This document shows, piece by piece, positions 44,584 to 56,899 of a DNA stretch of 64,000 nt. This stretch comes from Caenorhabditis remanei (Eukaryota; Nematoda; Chromadorea; Rhabditida; Rhabditidae). The translations under genes and the position numbers were made by a program. The notes under the pieces were generated by a model, which had not been told where the DNA came from, made no database searches, and worked only from the letters and a program-made list of their open reading frames with translations. Each line of letters starts with the position of its first letter. Position 1 is the first letter of the stretch. The stretch covers positions 15,438,001 through 15,502,000 of the forward strand of contig NC_071329.1 of the NCBI RefSeq assembly GCF_010183535.1, given 5' to 3'.

Positions 44584-47500
44584 TTAGGTTGATGCATAAG
44601 TTTCTTTCTTTTTTTAAGGTGTGACTTTGACCCCCGGTCTCTAAGCGATGAGGTTGTTTTTCAACCCAAACTTTTTTTGCATTTTTATGACCTCTTTAGT
44701 GACTAACATATAATGTTTCAAGTTGGTGCCTAGACAGTCCGCTCGTGAAAACGATGGCTTTTTTGATCGCCAACCAAATGCCTGTTTTGGAAAGTTTTTT
44801 GATTTTTGTCGCATTGGTATCGAAATGATAAGATCTTCATAAGAAATTGAACGCAATTTATAGAACAAGATTTAATCTTGTTATCTCATTTTAGTTTCAG
44901 TCGGAATGTTGAAAACAAAAAAGTTGTGATAAGACGATCGCCAGCAACGAGAAACCATGGTTCAGCTGGGTTCAAACAGATTACAGAAACATTTGAAAGA
45001 GTATTTATGTCAAACTATGTGTAAAAGTTAGAGGATAACATGAGTAAATTATGTCTTGAAAAAGTTTTTGAAAAAGCCATCAAATTAAGTGATAAAACTT
45101 GGCTGATAAATTTCTTATGATTTTTGCGCTTTCGAGAAATTTTGTGTCCTAGACCTGAGTGGAGTCTAGGTCTCTTCTGAACGCTCACAAATAAGTCTGA
45201 ATTATTTTATTGTAAGTAATCAATAGCACACACATTGATCTAAAAATGTGCAAAATATCTAGTGGATTGCTTTAGAGGTAGGAGCAGTAGGCCTCATCAA
45301 ACTCAAAAATTGCCTGATTTTGATGATGTTGACTTCGGGCTTCCTGCGAAAAAGGACAAATGATGTGAATATTATAAACAAAATAAATTTAGAAACATCA
45401 ATGTCTACTTTACTCAATAACCAACATTTCCGCCAATTTCCCTATCTACAGTTAAAGAAATATCGAAAATACTCGCACACTCCTAAATTGCTGATCCTAA
45501 CCTTTCATCAAGGACCCGCACTGAACTATCGTTGCTTAGTTGGAATGCCTTTATTTGCTTTTTTTAAATAACTTTTTTTGTTTGTATTAATTCTGAATAG
45601 CTCACCCATTCTTGTCAACATTTTCTAGGAAAAAAATGGAGACAAAAAATGGTACCAAAAAAGGGTTCCTCAAGTGTTTTGACGTGCCTCCGGCTGAGAT
45701 TAGGCGGATGGTGGACGTCAAGTCACAGGTATAATCACAATGAGTTATCTTCTTCCTACTAATGGAATAGTTCTGTGTGTGTGTCCGTCCGACGTTTCTT
45801 CCTAAATAACTTTTTTCGCTTCGAACCGTTTCAAAAGATGTTTTGGGGTAAACACATGAACCTCCGAGCGCTTCAATTTTTTGTACCCCGGGCACCAGAT
45901 TACTGTAGGATTACTGAAGCTACCGTAACCCAAAAAATGAAAAAGGGTTCCAAACAAAACGAGGGGAGACCAGACTGGGGTGGTAACAACCTTGACCCCT
46001 CAGCACGACACCCAAAAAAAGTTGGGCCGGTTACTGTAGGATTACGGTAGTTACAGAGTTTTGAACAATAACAGTCGAATCTGAATACCTTGGAAGGTTC
46101 AGATCCCCACTGCTCTAATACGTTGATAAATTTGTTAACTCTATAGTCCCGTACTTTCTATCGGGACACTTTGCAGATTTTCCACTGCCATACCCCTGAA
46201 GGGGTACTGTAGCTACCGTAACCCAAAAATCGGGAAAGCAGGTGCAAACTGAATATACGGGGCCAATACTTTGGTTGTGACTCCCTGGGCACCTTAACGC
46301 AATTCTCCAAAAATTTGAGCCAGTTTGGCCGCAACATCCAGAAATTTCCAAAAGTTTCCAGAATGTTCCAGAAACTTCTAAAAACTTCCAGATACATCTG
46401 GAAAGTTCTAGAAAGTTCTAGAAAACTTTTGAATTTTGGCGGGAATTCAAATATTCCAGAACCTTCTAGAAACTTCCAGATACATCTGGAAAGTTCTAGA
46501 AAGATCTAGAAAACTTTTGAATTTTGGCGGGAATTCAAATATTCCAGAAACTTCTAAAAACTTCCAGATACATCTGGAAAGTTCTAGAAACTTCTAGAAA
46601 ACTTTTGAATTTTGGCGGGAATTCAAATATTCTGGAACCTTCTAGAAACTTCTAGAAAAACTTTTGAATTTTGGCGGGAATTCAAACATTCCAGAACCTT
46701 CTAGAAACTTCTAGAAAAACTTTTGAATTTTGGCGGGAATTCAAATATTCCAGAACCTTCTAGAAACTTCTAGAAAACTTTTGAATTTTGGCGGGAATTC
46801 AAATATTCTGGAACCTTCTAGAAACTTCTAGAAAAACTTTTGAATTTTGGCGGGAATTCAAATATTCCAGAACCTTCTAGAAACTTCCAGATACATCTGG
46901 AAAGTTCTAGAAAGATCTAGAAAACTTTTGAATTTTGGCGGGAATTCAAATATTCCAGAAACTTCTAAAAACTTCCAGATACATCTGGAAAGTTCTAGAA
47001 ACTTCTAGAAAACTTTTGAATTTTGGCGGGAATTCAAATATTCCAGAACCTTCTAGAAACTTCTAGAAAACTTTTGAATTTCGGCGGGAATTCAAATATT
47101 CCAGAACCTTCTAGAAACTTCTAGAAAACTTTTGAATTTTGGCGGGAATTCAAATATTCTGGAATCTTCTAGAAACTTCTAGAAAACTTTTGAATTTTGG
47201 CGGGAATTCAAATATTCCAGAACCTTCCAGAATCTTCTAGAAAACTTTTGAATTTTGGCGGGAATTCAAATATTCTGGAATCTTCTAGAAACTTCTAGAA
47301 AACTTTTGAATTTTGGCGGGAATTCAAATATTCTGGAACCTTCTAGAAACTTCTAGAAAAACTTTTGAATTTTGGCGGGAATTCAAACATTCCAGAACCT
47401 TCTAGAAACTTCTAGAAAACTTTTGAATTTTGGCGGGAATTCAAATATTCTGGAATCTTCTAGAAACTTCTAGAAAACTTTTGAATTTTGGCGGGAATTC

Positions 47501-48835
47501 AAATATTCTGGAATCTTCTAGAAACTTCTAGAAAACTTTTGAATTTTGGCGGGAATTCAAATATTCCAGAACCTTCTAGAAACTTCTAGAAAAACTTTTG
47601 AATTTTGGCGGGAATTCAAATATTCCAGAACCTTCTAGAAACTTCTAGAAAAACTTTTGAATTTTGGCGGGAATTCAAATATTCCAGAACCTTCCAGAAA
47701 ATCTTTTGAATTCCGGCGGGAATTCAAATATTCCAGAATCTTCTAGAGACTTCTAGAAAACTTTTGAATTTTGGCGGGAATTCAAATATTCTGGAATCTT
47801 CTAGAAACTTCTAGAAAACTTTTGAATTCCGGCGGGAATTTAAATTTTCGAGTTTTGCCGATAGTTCAAACGTTCTGAAAACTTCCAGAAACTCCCAGAA
47901 AAACTTTTATATTTTGGCGGGCTTTCGATTCGAAAAATTTTTGTGACGTCTCAATGTTTTTGGGACGCTCAAACAATTGAAAGGACGTCTAAGTGTTTCA
48001 AGCGATATTTCTTTTTTTTAAGAACATCTAAACTAAAATAGAGCCAAAAGACTTCAATCGAAAAACAGAATATAGAGAAGCAACCAACAAAGCTGATTAG
48101 AAGAGCAACCCTTTCGAAGAAGTGTCCATGAATAGATGTCTCAAAATCGTCTCACTTTTGACTTTCCAGCAGCGTCTTTTCGATTTTTCATCTTTCATCA
48201 AACATGTCAAAGAGATGTTTCTAGACTCTTTAGTTTTGGTGCTTTGACAACGGGTAAGTAGAGGGAATCCAAAGTTTTCTCTGAGAACTCCGGAATGTCG
48301 AGATTAATTCTTTTGAAGTTCTGAGGTGTGATGGCCAAATTTGCAAAGCTCTCATACGGCCGACCGAGGAAGGCCGCGGCCTCGGGTCAGCTTTGCCTCC
48401 AACAACTAAAAAAAACAGCGGCCGGGTGAGCTGCTGTGAAACTGACTGAAACTTTGTTGTAGAGCCGGAATCAAGAATACCTAAAGTGAAAAGGTCAGAA
48501 ATCTTTTGTACCGCATCTTATGCTAAACGACAAAGCAGTGCAATTAAGAAGAAATAATGAAAAAACAGATAAGTCAAAACGAACAGTAAAGTTATAAGAA
48601 AATTGCATTATTTCATTCATCTCAAAAGCTTTTTTGGATTTAGAAGGAGTTTTCCAGCAGTTTCTACTTACAAACTTCAAGTCATCTAAGTCCAGCGAAA
48701 ATCGCGGCGTAGCCGCGAATTTCCTGCTGGTTGGTACTAACCAACAATGTTTCTTATTATGTGAACTATTAGTCTTCTAGAAATTTCATACCAAAAATTA
48801 CCCAAAAAAAGAAAGAAATTTATGCATCAACCTAA
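44584..48835. mobile_element. 4.25-kb non-autonomous mariner-type composite
   Basis: The left terminus TTAGGTTGATGCATAAGTTT (continuing CTTTCTTTTTTT) and the right terminus are inverted with about one mismatch in 32 bp. Each is flanked by TA (44582-44583 and 48836-48837). TTAGGTTG with a following ATAAGTTTCTTTC is the mariner terminal style. No mariner transposase frame is present. The interior carries short TACTGTAGCTACCGTAACCC-like repeats (45900-46230) and the minisatellite at 46340-47930, so other elements have nested inside or the cargo was acquired. Confidence 0.7.
46340..47930. repeat. ~60-bp minisatellite, about 24 units, carrying heat-shock elements
   Basis: The core unit is AACTTTTGAATTTTGGCGGG, AATTCAAATATTCCAGAACC, then TTCTAGAAACTTCTAGAA. 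Some units near the left are longer and add AACTTCCAGATACATCTGG. The TTCTAGAA palindrome, often doubled at the exact spacing of a tandem nGAAn heat-shock element, occurs in most units. I count 24 TTTGAATTTYGGCGGG-type blocks from about 46428 to 47920, the last few diverged. Non-coding. Confidence 0.88.
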
Positions 48836-48837
48836 TA

Positions 48838-50640
48838 CTTTCAAAAAATGCACTTAAAGTTTTATTAGAACGTTTTTGAAAAAAATACTCATCCTATAAT
48901 TCATTTCGTGAATTTTCGGGATACTGACAAATTTCTCATACAATTTTCTATCAAATGCAAGATCAGGTGCACAGGTACTGACATAATTATTTTATTTTTA
49001 GAATGCGGATTAACAAATTTTTCATCACAATCACTTATATTCCCTCAATTTTAATACAAAAGCTCCTCAATAAATTACTTTGCCATAGCAAAAAAAGCAA
49101 CCAAAAAAAAACATTTCGACCTGGCGGGAACGAACTTACAACCCAGTGCGCGAGAGTCATCTGCGTATACAGGCAAACCGCTCCGAATGAATATTGGTCC
49201 AAACGCCGATGAACACTCGGCGTCAAAACGATACCAAAAAAGACATCAAATTTGGTCCTAATTTGGACCAATTTTGATCCTCGGCGGTCGGCAGCGGAAA
49301 GTTTGGGCAGGGGTTCCACGGATGAGAATTTTCTGGCGCTTTCTAATTGTTTTTGACTTTTTATGTAAATTTTAGAAAATTTACAAAAATAATCATTCAA
49401 ATTTTTTGTATTTTAAATTCCATTTTAATTTTTAAAAACGTTTAGGATTTTTTTAAAGAACTCGCAGTTGTGGAAATAATATAGAGAAAACATTTAGAAA
49501 TATAGAGAAAACATTTAGCGCAGGCCGGAATCCAATCTTTGAAAGCTCTTTTGAAAGGAACAATGTTTAATTCTTAAAATTTTCGAAATAAAACTAACCT
49601 CGAAAAATAGAAGAAAATGAAATAAATAATTGAAAAATGAATGAGTGCCAACTCATCCACATTTGATCCTCGTTTCTTCCTCGGCGCTTTTGAGAAACTC
49701 CCAAAACTGAGGACGCCCGCAATTGACCCGCGTTTGAACCTCAAAACTGCTCTGGTCCCGTTGCATAAAATTAGGACCACGTTTGGTCCAAATTTCGCCC
49801 TTCACCGGCTTTGGAATTCAATATGAAAAAGCTTGACAATATGAAACGTTTGAGAGCCCATAACTCGGCTCGCAGAGGCATTTAACAGGTTTTGATGGCA
49901 GAAATGGAGTCCACGTAGTCGAAAGTACCTATAACCAAATTTTTAGGTCGTTTGAATGCCGCGTCTCCAAAGAGTTCCCTTGTGAGAGCTCATAATCAAT
50001 CGGATTTTTTCTGGACAACATCTTCATGACCTACGTCATCATCCGCATCATCTTCACCTACATCAGATCCAAAGCAATAATACATAACTGACACCTTCGA
50101 AATGTGTATTTTTTTCTTTGTTTTTAACATGATTGTCCTTCGTTTTTGGTTTTTTTATAAATTTGATAAATTTAAGAGTTCTAATGAAATATATATTTAA
50201 GCAAAACAGGAGAAAAAAAACGAATCGATGCGAGAATCTGAACCGCGCTTTCCCCAACCCTCCCTCAAGTCTTGACCTACTTTTACGTAACACTTGTGGG
50301 AGATGTGTGCCTAGACTTGTAAGAGGCTTCTGCTAGACTTGGCAACACTTGCCAGCAGGAATGTACAGTAACTTTGCTAGTGTGAAATACGTAATCATCG
50401 GCGAAAGCGCCTCAATCATGCCGGGATGAGAGGAGGCGGCCCGGGATGGGTGTTAAGTCGTTCATTGTCCGGACCTGGGAATGCTTACTTGCGCAGATCT
50501 ATGTTGACTCATTATTTGTTTTTAAAAAATTATATACCCATATTTTTATTCTATGTACATTCTAATTATTTACTGATTCCGAAATTGATAAACGACGCAA
50601 GAGAAGTCAAGCAGTAGATTACAGATATTTACAGAAGAGA
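48838..50640. other. Spacer: MITE fragment and possible tRNA-derived trace
   Basis: A diverged right half of the 488-882 element lies at about 49800-50005 (GACAATATGAAACGTTTGAG, ATAACTCGGCTCGCAGAGG, GTCTCCAAAGAGTTCCCTTG). On the minus strand near 49125-49190 a stretch ending GGTTGTAAGTTCGTTCCC looks like the T-arm region of a tRNA, perhaps a degraded tRNA-derived repeat. No gene is supported. Confidence 0.35.
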
Positions 50641-50699
50641 GCTGAAAGAGTCCGTCTACACGGCAGACCGATCCCTTGACAGTGGACACTTCCCGTAGA

Positions 50700-50905
50700 A
50701 AAGACAAACACCTGGTAGATGAAGAAAATGCTTACACAAAGCATCGAATTGTTTTCGATAGGAAGAAACCGTGCAGAATCTGATTCATTCGTGATTCATT
50801 TGTGATGATGTTTCATTTTTAGTTGTCACATTATAAAACATCCGTCGTGTATCCTTGTGATTTTCTATATAAACCATACTGAAAGGCATCATTCATCGTT
50901 TCTAT
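50700..50905 (+). promoter_or_regulatory. Promoter of lectin gene 2 with blocks shared across the cluster
   Basis: Three blocks recur upstream of several lectin copies: GACAAACACCTGGTAGATGA with GCTTACACAA (50703-50739); TTTTCGATAGGAAGAAACC with GTGCAGAATCTGA (50752-50783); and AACATCCGTCGTGTA then TATATAAA (50837-50873). Counterparts are upstream of lectin 5 (59735-59830) and lectin 6 (63329-63482), and in part upstream of lectins 3 and 4. The TATA box is ~40 bp before the ATG. Confidence 0.6.
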
Positions 50906-50907
50906 TC

Positions 50908-52326
50908 ATGCAATTCGCTGTTATCCCATTCGTTCTCTTTTCTATTTTCCATACTGTGACTGCTGCAAGTACTCCAGTATGCACAAGTGGATTCACCTTA
51001 ATTAATAACAAATGCCTAAAGCTGTATACAACTCCTGCAAGTCACTCCGCAGCTGAAGAATCTTGTAGGAGCGTTGGAGCCACATTAGTGACTGTCAAAA
51101 ATGAAAATGTTGGTCCTGAATAGAATGAAATCGAAAATTTATTTTTCAGGAAAATCAAGCGTTCACCAGTATTGTTGGTTCTACTGTTTCTTTTGTATGG
51201 ATGGGTTTATATTGTCTGAACAGTGATCCTACAAAATGCTTATGGGACGATGGTACTGGATCCGCACGGATGTACAATAACTTTGCTAGTGGTACGTATT
51301 GAAAAACCTAGGCTTTATGGCACTTAAAAATTCTGTGAGGTCTATTAATAATTTTTCAGGTTTCCCACTTGTCGATATCGGAAAATGTGTCTACTACTCT
51401 GTGCGAGGGGTATTAGCAGGAAAATGGGTTAGCGGAGATTGTGACGTCGCTCTAAGAGCATACGTATGTGAATTGCCGTATACTTTTGCAGGTGAATATA
51501 TCTCATTTCATTTTTGTGAAATTTTTTAATAGATACTTCAGATAACTGTCCTTACAATTACAACGGATTCTGTTATTCCATTCATAACGCGTCGGCTTCA
51601 TTTCTTATAGCACAAGAGATATGTGAACATGAATGCGGGAATCTTGTTTCAATAACTTCTGAAATGGAAAACAGATATGTTACCACGATGGGGAGTCGCG
51701 GGATAACTTCTAATTACGTATACATAGGAGCAATGTTTCCAAGGTCTAACGCGTTTGCTTGGATTGATGGATCAGTTTGGAGTTATAATAATATTGATCC
51801 TTTCCACACTCCCAGTAGCGGTTATTGTGCGACCATTGGGAATTCAAAAACAAGCAACTATGGTTTTTGGACGAGCGTTCCCTGCAATTGGGCTCATCCT
51901 TTCATTTGCAAACGTCCTGCTGGAACTCAGTGTCTTCAGAATCAACCAACTGTAACAGTTACTCCTGTTCCGAACCAGCCACCGTACTGTAACTCTTCCC
52001 TCCTTCTCGCTCCTGGAGTCATTGCTTCTCCCAATTATCCACAAAATTATGACAACAATCTATTCTGTTCTTACCAATTGGCCACTCTTGGGTCCTACAA
52101 GATTTTTCTCAGATTCAGCAAATTTATCACTGAATCAAATGATGATATCGTTAAAGTTTACGATGGCGCCTCTTCGAATAAGCCTCTTTTGGGATCATAC
52201 AGTGGCAACTTGAGCTCATTTGGTTTAGTTTCGACCGGAAATACGATGTATGTCACATTCAAGACTGATGGGAGTAACGTAGCTCAAGGATTTTTTACCA
52301 GGTTTTTGGTGTATACCGGTCTCTGA
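50908..52326 (+). CDS. C-type lectin with two CTLDs and a CUB domain, gene 2 (intact)
   Basis: Exons 50908-51108, 51150-51291, 51360-51491 and 51542-52326 (introns 41, 68 and 50 bp) give 419 aa. The signal peptide (MQFAVIPFVLFSIFHTVTAA) is followed by CTLD 1 (~25-155), with CTSGFTLINNKCLKLY, CLWDDGTGS and SGDCDVALRAYVCELP. CTLD 2 (~160-290) has CPYNYNGFCYSIH, FAWIDGSVWSYNNIDP and HPFICKRPAGTQC. The CUB (~300-419) has YCNSSLLLAPGVIASPNYP, NNLFCSYQL and STGNTMYVTFKTD. I see no EPN/QPD or WND calcium-sugar motifs, so canonical sugar binding is doubtful. Secreted; relatives in C. elegans include pathogen-responsive clec genes, but a defence role is inference. It is the first fully intact copy of the cluster. 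Confidence 0.88.
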
Positions 52327-52404
52327 ACATATTAATGTTAATAAATATTTTTGGCAATCTGACATTTGTATTTGTATTTTTATTCTGGTTAAAAGATTAC
52401 CAAT

Positions 52405-52540
52405 AAACGGGCGAGAGGCTGAGAATGATACCATTAATGTTTACGATGGTGACTCTTCGAATAAAACTCTTTCAAGGATTTGGCCAGATATGCGGATTTT
52501 CAGCCAGATATGCATCATACACTCCCTACTCAGGTTGAAA
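52405..52540 (+). pseudogene. Orphan CUB-domain fragment
   Basis: GATACCATTAATGTTTACGA followed by TGGTGACTCTTCGAATAA, then TTTTCAGCCAGATATGCATC and a TCATACACTC tail ending in TACTCAGGTTGA, match the 3' end of the CUB exon, especially gene 1. Internal deletions remove most of the domain. It is a remnant of another lectin copy between genes 2 and 3. Confidence 0.65.
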
Positions 52541-53314
52541 ATTGTAATAATTTTAATGAAGCTTTTCGGTAATGTCGGAAAGATAATGAAAATAATTTGT
52601 TTCTGGCTAAATTCAACCACGATTTAGAAGTGTCCGGTTTGATGAGTGCAAGAACAAGAAGTCACAGCTCAGAGAATTTTGCAAGAATTTCCGACTACAG
52701 TTTCTCAATTTCCTTACTGTAAATATCACTTACCTAGTGCTTGACTTCTTTTTTAAAAAATATTTTCAGTGAAAAATTAGAATGTAGAGTAAAAATATGG
52801 AAAACTAATTTTAAAAAACAAATATTGAGACAACATAGGCACAAGTGAACATTCCCAGGTCCGGCCAACGTAGAAGCCGTTTTCAGGCCTCTTCCTCTAA
52901 TCCCGGCATGATTGCGACGCTCTCACCGATCTGAAACTTCTTGCTTCCTAATCCTGGTTTTAACCAAAAATTAAAATCATTCGGCAAAAACGCTACAACA
53001 GGTGGCATTAATGACACTTTCAGCGGCGCAGACGCCATTTTAACCGCAACAAACGTCATTTCGACGGCGGCAGACAAACACCTGATTGATAAAGAATCTG
53101 CTTACTTAACGCATCAAATCTGATAATAACAGGCATAATCTGATAATCTGATTGTCGATGATGCATCGAGTGGTACAATAGTTGGTATAATATTGCTTTT
53201 TAAAGTTTGTTATATTATTCATACTTCATGTATTATAATAATCTTCTATATTGTTTATGTTTTATAATAAGGTTTTGGTTGTATAATAAGGCATTATAAA
53301 AGCCGACCATAACC

Positions 53315-55058
53315 ATATAAGAAAGCCAGAATTTGGAAATTTCTAATTTCGAATAACAAAATACGGAAAACTTTAAAATTTCTGTGACTTTTCACAGGAA
53401 AAATTGCTTTTCGCAAATATTGGATTATCCCTGTGAAATTCAATATTTTTGAACAGAAAAAGTTGCAATCAGAACAAATGATGATATTTCTTGTGGGGAT
53501 TTCCAGTAAAATAACAACTATGAGTTTTTCCTGTTTCGCGAAACATAAAATTTACATTTTGTAAAACATAACACCATTGATAAAATAAATACGTGAACTT
53601 TATTCGAATATCAAAAGCACTGAATTGGCAGCCTTGCCAACTCTGTGAAAAACAAATGAATTGAAAGAAAAATATAAAGAACACGTGAACTACACAGGGA
53701 GGAAAAGGATTCCCAGAATCGGCAAAGTTGCAGATCCTGTTATTAAAAAAAGATATTCCAGAATATTTAATTAAGTGAACTTTGGGACAGTAGGAGAAGA
53801 ACATCTTCGTGGTTCAAATCGCTCTTCGAAAAGAAAGATGTTGATAAGAGCAGTAGAAGCCAATCGATGATTTGTATTAAATATCTTCAAGTCTCGTTGT
53901 CTGAAATTACCATCTGGATTATAGAGCTCTTTGGTTTTTACTACGAACCTCTTTAAAGTAAAATTCCAGTTGCTTCGAAATAATTTCAGTGATAAACCAC
54001 CACTTATGTATATGTTTTGCAGATGTATTAGAGAACAAATTGATAGGTTCGGTCCTGAAATACGAATTTTTACAATGCATGCGCCTTACCTGTCCGCGAG
54101 AAGAACACTTATCCAAAATCTTCTTAATCCGAAAATGACAAACACTGCAGAATGAGAAATGAATTTTTGACATTCAAATAAATATCAGCGAAGAAATATC
54201 GTCGAAAAAATATCAACGTGCTCTAGATTTATAAAAACTCAGTTTTAGAGCAATGTTTGTCATTCTCTGACATGTGAGTGGAAAGATTTTGGATAAGTGT
54301 TCTTCTCGCGGACAGGTAAGGCGCATGCATTGTAAAAATTCGTATTTCAGGACCGAACCTATCAATTTGTTCTCTAATACATCTGCAAAACATATACATA
54401 AGTGGTGGTTTATCACTGAAATTATTTCGAAGCAACTGGAATTTTACTTTAAAGAGGTTCGTAGTAAAAACCAAAGAGCTCTATAATCCAGATGGTAATT
54501 TCAGACAACGAGTCTTGAAGATATTTAATACAAATCATCGATTGGCTTCTACTGCTCTTATCAACATCTTTCTTTTCGAAGAGGGATTTGAACCACGAAG
54601 ATGTTCTTCTCCTACTGTCCCAAAGTTCACTTAATTAAATATTCTGGAATATCTTTTTTTAATAACAGGATCTGCAACTTTGCCGATTCTGGAAATCCTT
54701 TTCCTCCCTGTGTAGTTCACGTGTTCTTTATATTTTTCTTTCAATTCATTTGTTTTTCACAGAGTTGGCAAGGCTGCCAATTCAGTGCTTTTGATATTCG
54801 TATAAAGTTCACGTATTTATTTTGTCCGTGGTGTTGGGTTATAATACTGTATGTTTTATAAGGAATATAAATTGAAAGGAGCACAGAATTATTACCTTTT
54901 CGAATAAAATATGATATATCTGATCGAACCGCAAAAATCTCCCAGAATCTTTTAGGAATTCATGTTTTCTTGATTTTCGCTGGTGCCCCAAGAAATATTA
55001 GAAAACTTTGATTTTGAAGTTTCAATTTAAAAATTTCCAAATTCTGGCTTTCTTATAT
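53315..55058. mobile_element. ~1.74-kb palindromic element upstream of lectin 3
   Basis: The ends ATATAAGAAAGCCAGAATTT (left) and its reverse complement near 55058 bound arms that match closely over 53570-54190 and 54235-54830; the outermost ~240 bp are more diverged. Both arms contain mirrored open frames (for example starting MFFSYCPKVHLIKYSG) simply because of the symmetry. Flanking TA/TATA is consistent with a TA-type target duplication but is not decisive. It is inserted between the duplicated upstream block (52940-53150) and the lectin 3 core promoter. Confidence 0.75.
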
Positions 55059-55239
55059 CACTCGTGTCAGTTTATATTCTAATGCTTCTATATAATAAAT
55101 CCTAATAATACTCCGTGGTATTCTTGACACTGATGTATTCTTGACACTGATCAGCATTATGAAACATCGGTCGTGCACTCGCTTCTTGTGATTTCCTATA
55201 TTAACCATACTGATAAAACATCATTCATGGTTTCTATTC

Positions 55240-56663
55240 ATGCAATTCGCAGTGATCCCATTTGTTCTCTTTTATATTTTCTATACTGCAAGTGCTGCCA
55301 ATACTCCAGTATGCACAAACGGATTCACCTTAATTAATAATAAATGTCTAAAGCTGTATACAACTCCTGCAAGTCACTCCGCAGCCGAAGAATCTTGCCG
55401 GAACGTTGGAGCAACATTAGTGACTGTCAAAAATGAAAATGTTAGTTGGTCGGGGCTAAAATGAAACTGAAACATGATTTTGAAGAATAATCAAGCGATC
55501 ACCACTATTGTGGGATCCACTGCTTCTCTTGTATGGATGGGTCTGTATTGTTTGGACAGTGATCCATCAAAATGCTTATGGGATGATGGTACAGGATCCG
55601 CTGAAATGTACAGTAACTTTGCTAGTGGTAGGTACAGAAAATCACTGCACCTAAACAATTCTGTGAAATTTACATATTAATCGTTTCTCAGTTTTTCCAC
55701 TTGTTGATAGCGGTAAATGTGTCTACTACTCTGTGCGAGGGTATTAGCAGGAAAATGGGTCAGTGGAGATTGTGACAACGATCCAAAAGCTTACGTATGT
55801 GAATTGCCGTATACTTTCGCAGGTGAATATATCTCATTTCATTTTTGTGAAATTTTTAAAGAGATGCTTCAGATAACTGTGCTTACAATTACAACGGATT
55901 TTGTTATTCCATTCATAGCTCGGCTGCATTTGTTCAAGCACAAGAGATATGTGAACAGGAGTACGGAAATCTTGTTTCAATAACTTCTGAAATGGAAAAC
56001 AGATATGTTTCCAGGATAGGAAATCGCGGGATACCATCAGATTACATACTGATAGGTGCAATGTGACCAAGGTCCAACGCGTTTTCTTGGATTGATGGAT
56101 CTGTTTGGAGTTACAATAACATTGATATTTCCACCTCTCGCGGTAGCGACGGTACTTGTGTGGTCACTGTGAATTCAGCAAGAAACTCTCATTCCATTGG
56201 ATTTTGGGTGAGCACTACTTCCAGTAGTTCTTGGCCTTTCATTTGCAAACGTCCTGCTGGAGTTCAGTGTCCTCCGAACCAGCCAGTGGTTACGGTCACT
56301 CCTGTTCCTAACCAGCCATCTTACTGTAACTCTTCCCTCCTTCTCGCTCCTGGAGTTATCACATCCCCCAATTATCCAGAAAACTATGACAATAATCTAT
56401 TCTGTTCTTACCAATTGGCCACTCTTGGATCCTACAAGATTCTTCTCAAATTTGACGAATTTATCACTGAATCAAATGATGATATCGTTAGAGTTTACGA
56501 CGGCGACTCTTCGGATAAACCTCTATTGGGAACTTACAGTGGAAACTTGAACCCATTCGGTTTAGTTTCAACTGGAAATACGATGTATGTCACATTCAAG
56601 ACTGATGAGAGTAACGTAGCTCAAGGATTTTTTACCAGGTTTTTGGTGTATTCCGGTCTCTGA
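55240..56663 (+). pseudogene. C-type lectin/CUB gene 3, frameshift and nonsense
   Basis: The exons correspond to 55240-55440, 55486-55627, 55692-55822 and 55873-56663. Exon 3 is 131 bp instead of 132: one G is missing in the run after TCTGTGCGAGG (near 55738-55741), so the frame runs into TAG. Exon 4 has TGA at 56064-56066 where genes 1 and 4 read GAMWP or GGMWP. The rest, including CUB motifs (SPNYPENYDNN, STGNTMYVTF), is intact and nearly identical to genes 2 and 4, so inactivation is recent. The exon 2 acceptor is TTTGAAG. Truncated product only. Confidence 0.85.
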
Positions 56664-56899
56664 ACATATTAAAGTTAATAAATATTTTTGGCAACCTGAC
56701 TTTTGTATTTGTATTTTTATTCTGGTTAAAAGATTACCAATAAACGGGCGAGAGACTAATAATGAGTCTTTCACGGGTGGGTTAAAGTAAGAAATACGGG
56801 CAACAATTATAATGAATGACCGGTAAAAGGAGAATAGTACAGTAAAATATATATGTAAACTAATATAAAAGACATTTTGAATCAAGAAAGAAAGTAATG

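Noticed and set aside
46158..46509. Open frames rich in Phe-Trp or Ser-Arg at the start of the minisatellite
   Set aside because: They are translations of the TTCTAGAA/TTCCAGAA repeats.
49125..49195. Possible tRNA gene (minus strand)
   Set aside because: Only a T-arm-like end is recognisable; I cannot build acceptor and D stems, so at most a tRNA-derived repeat.
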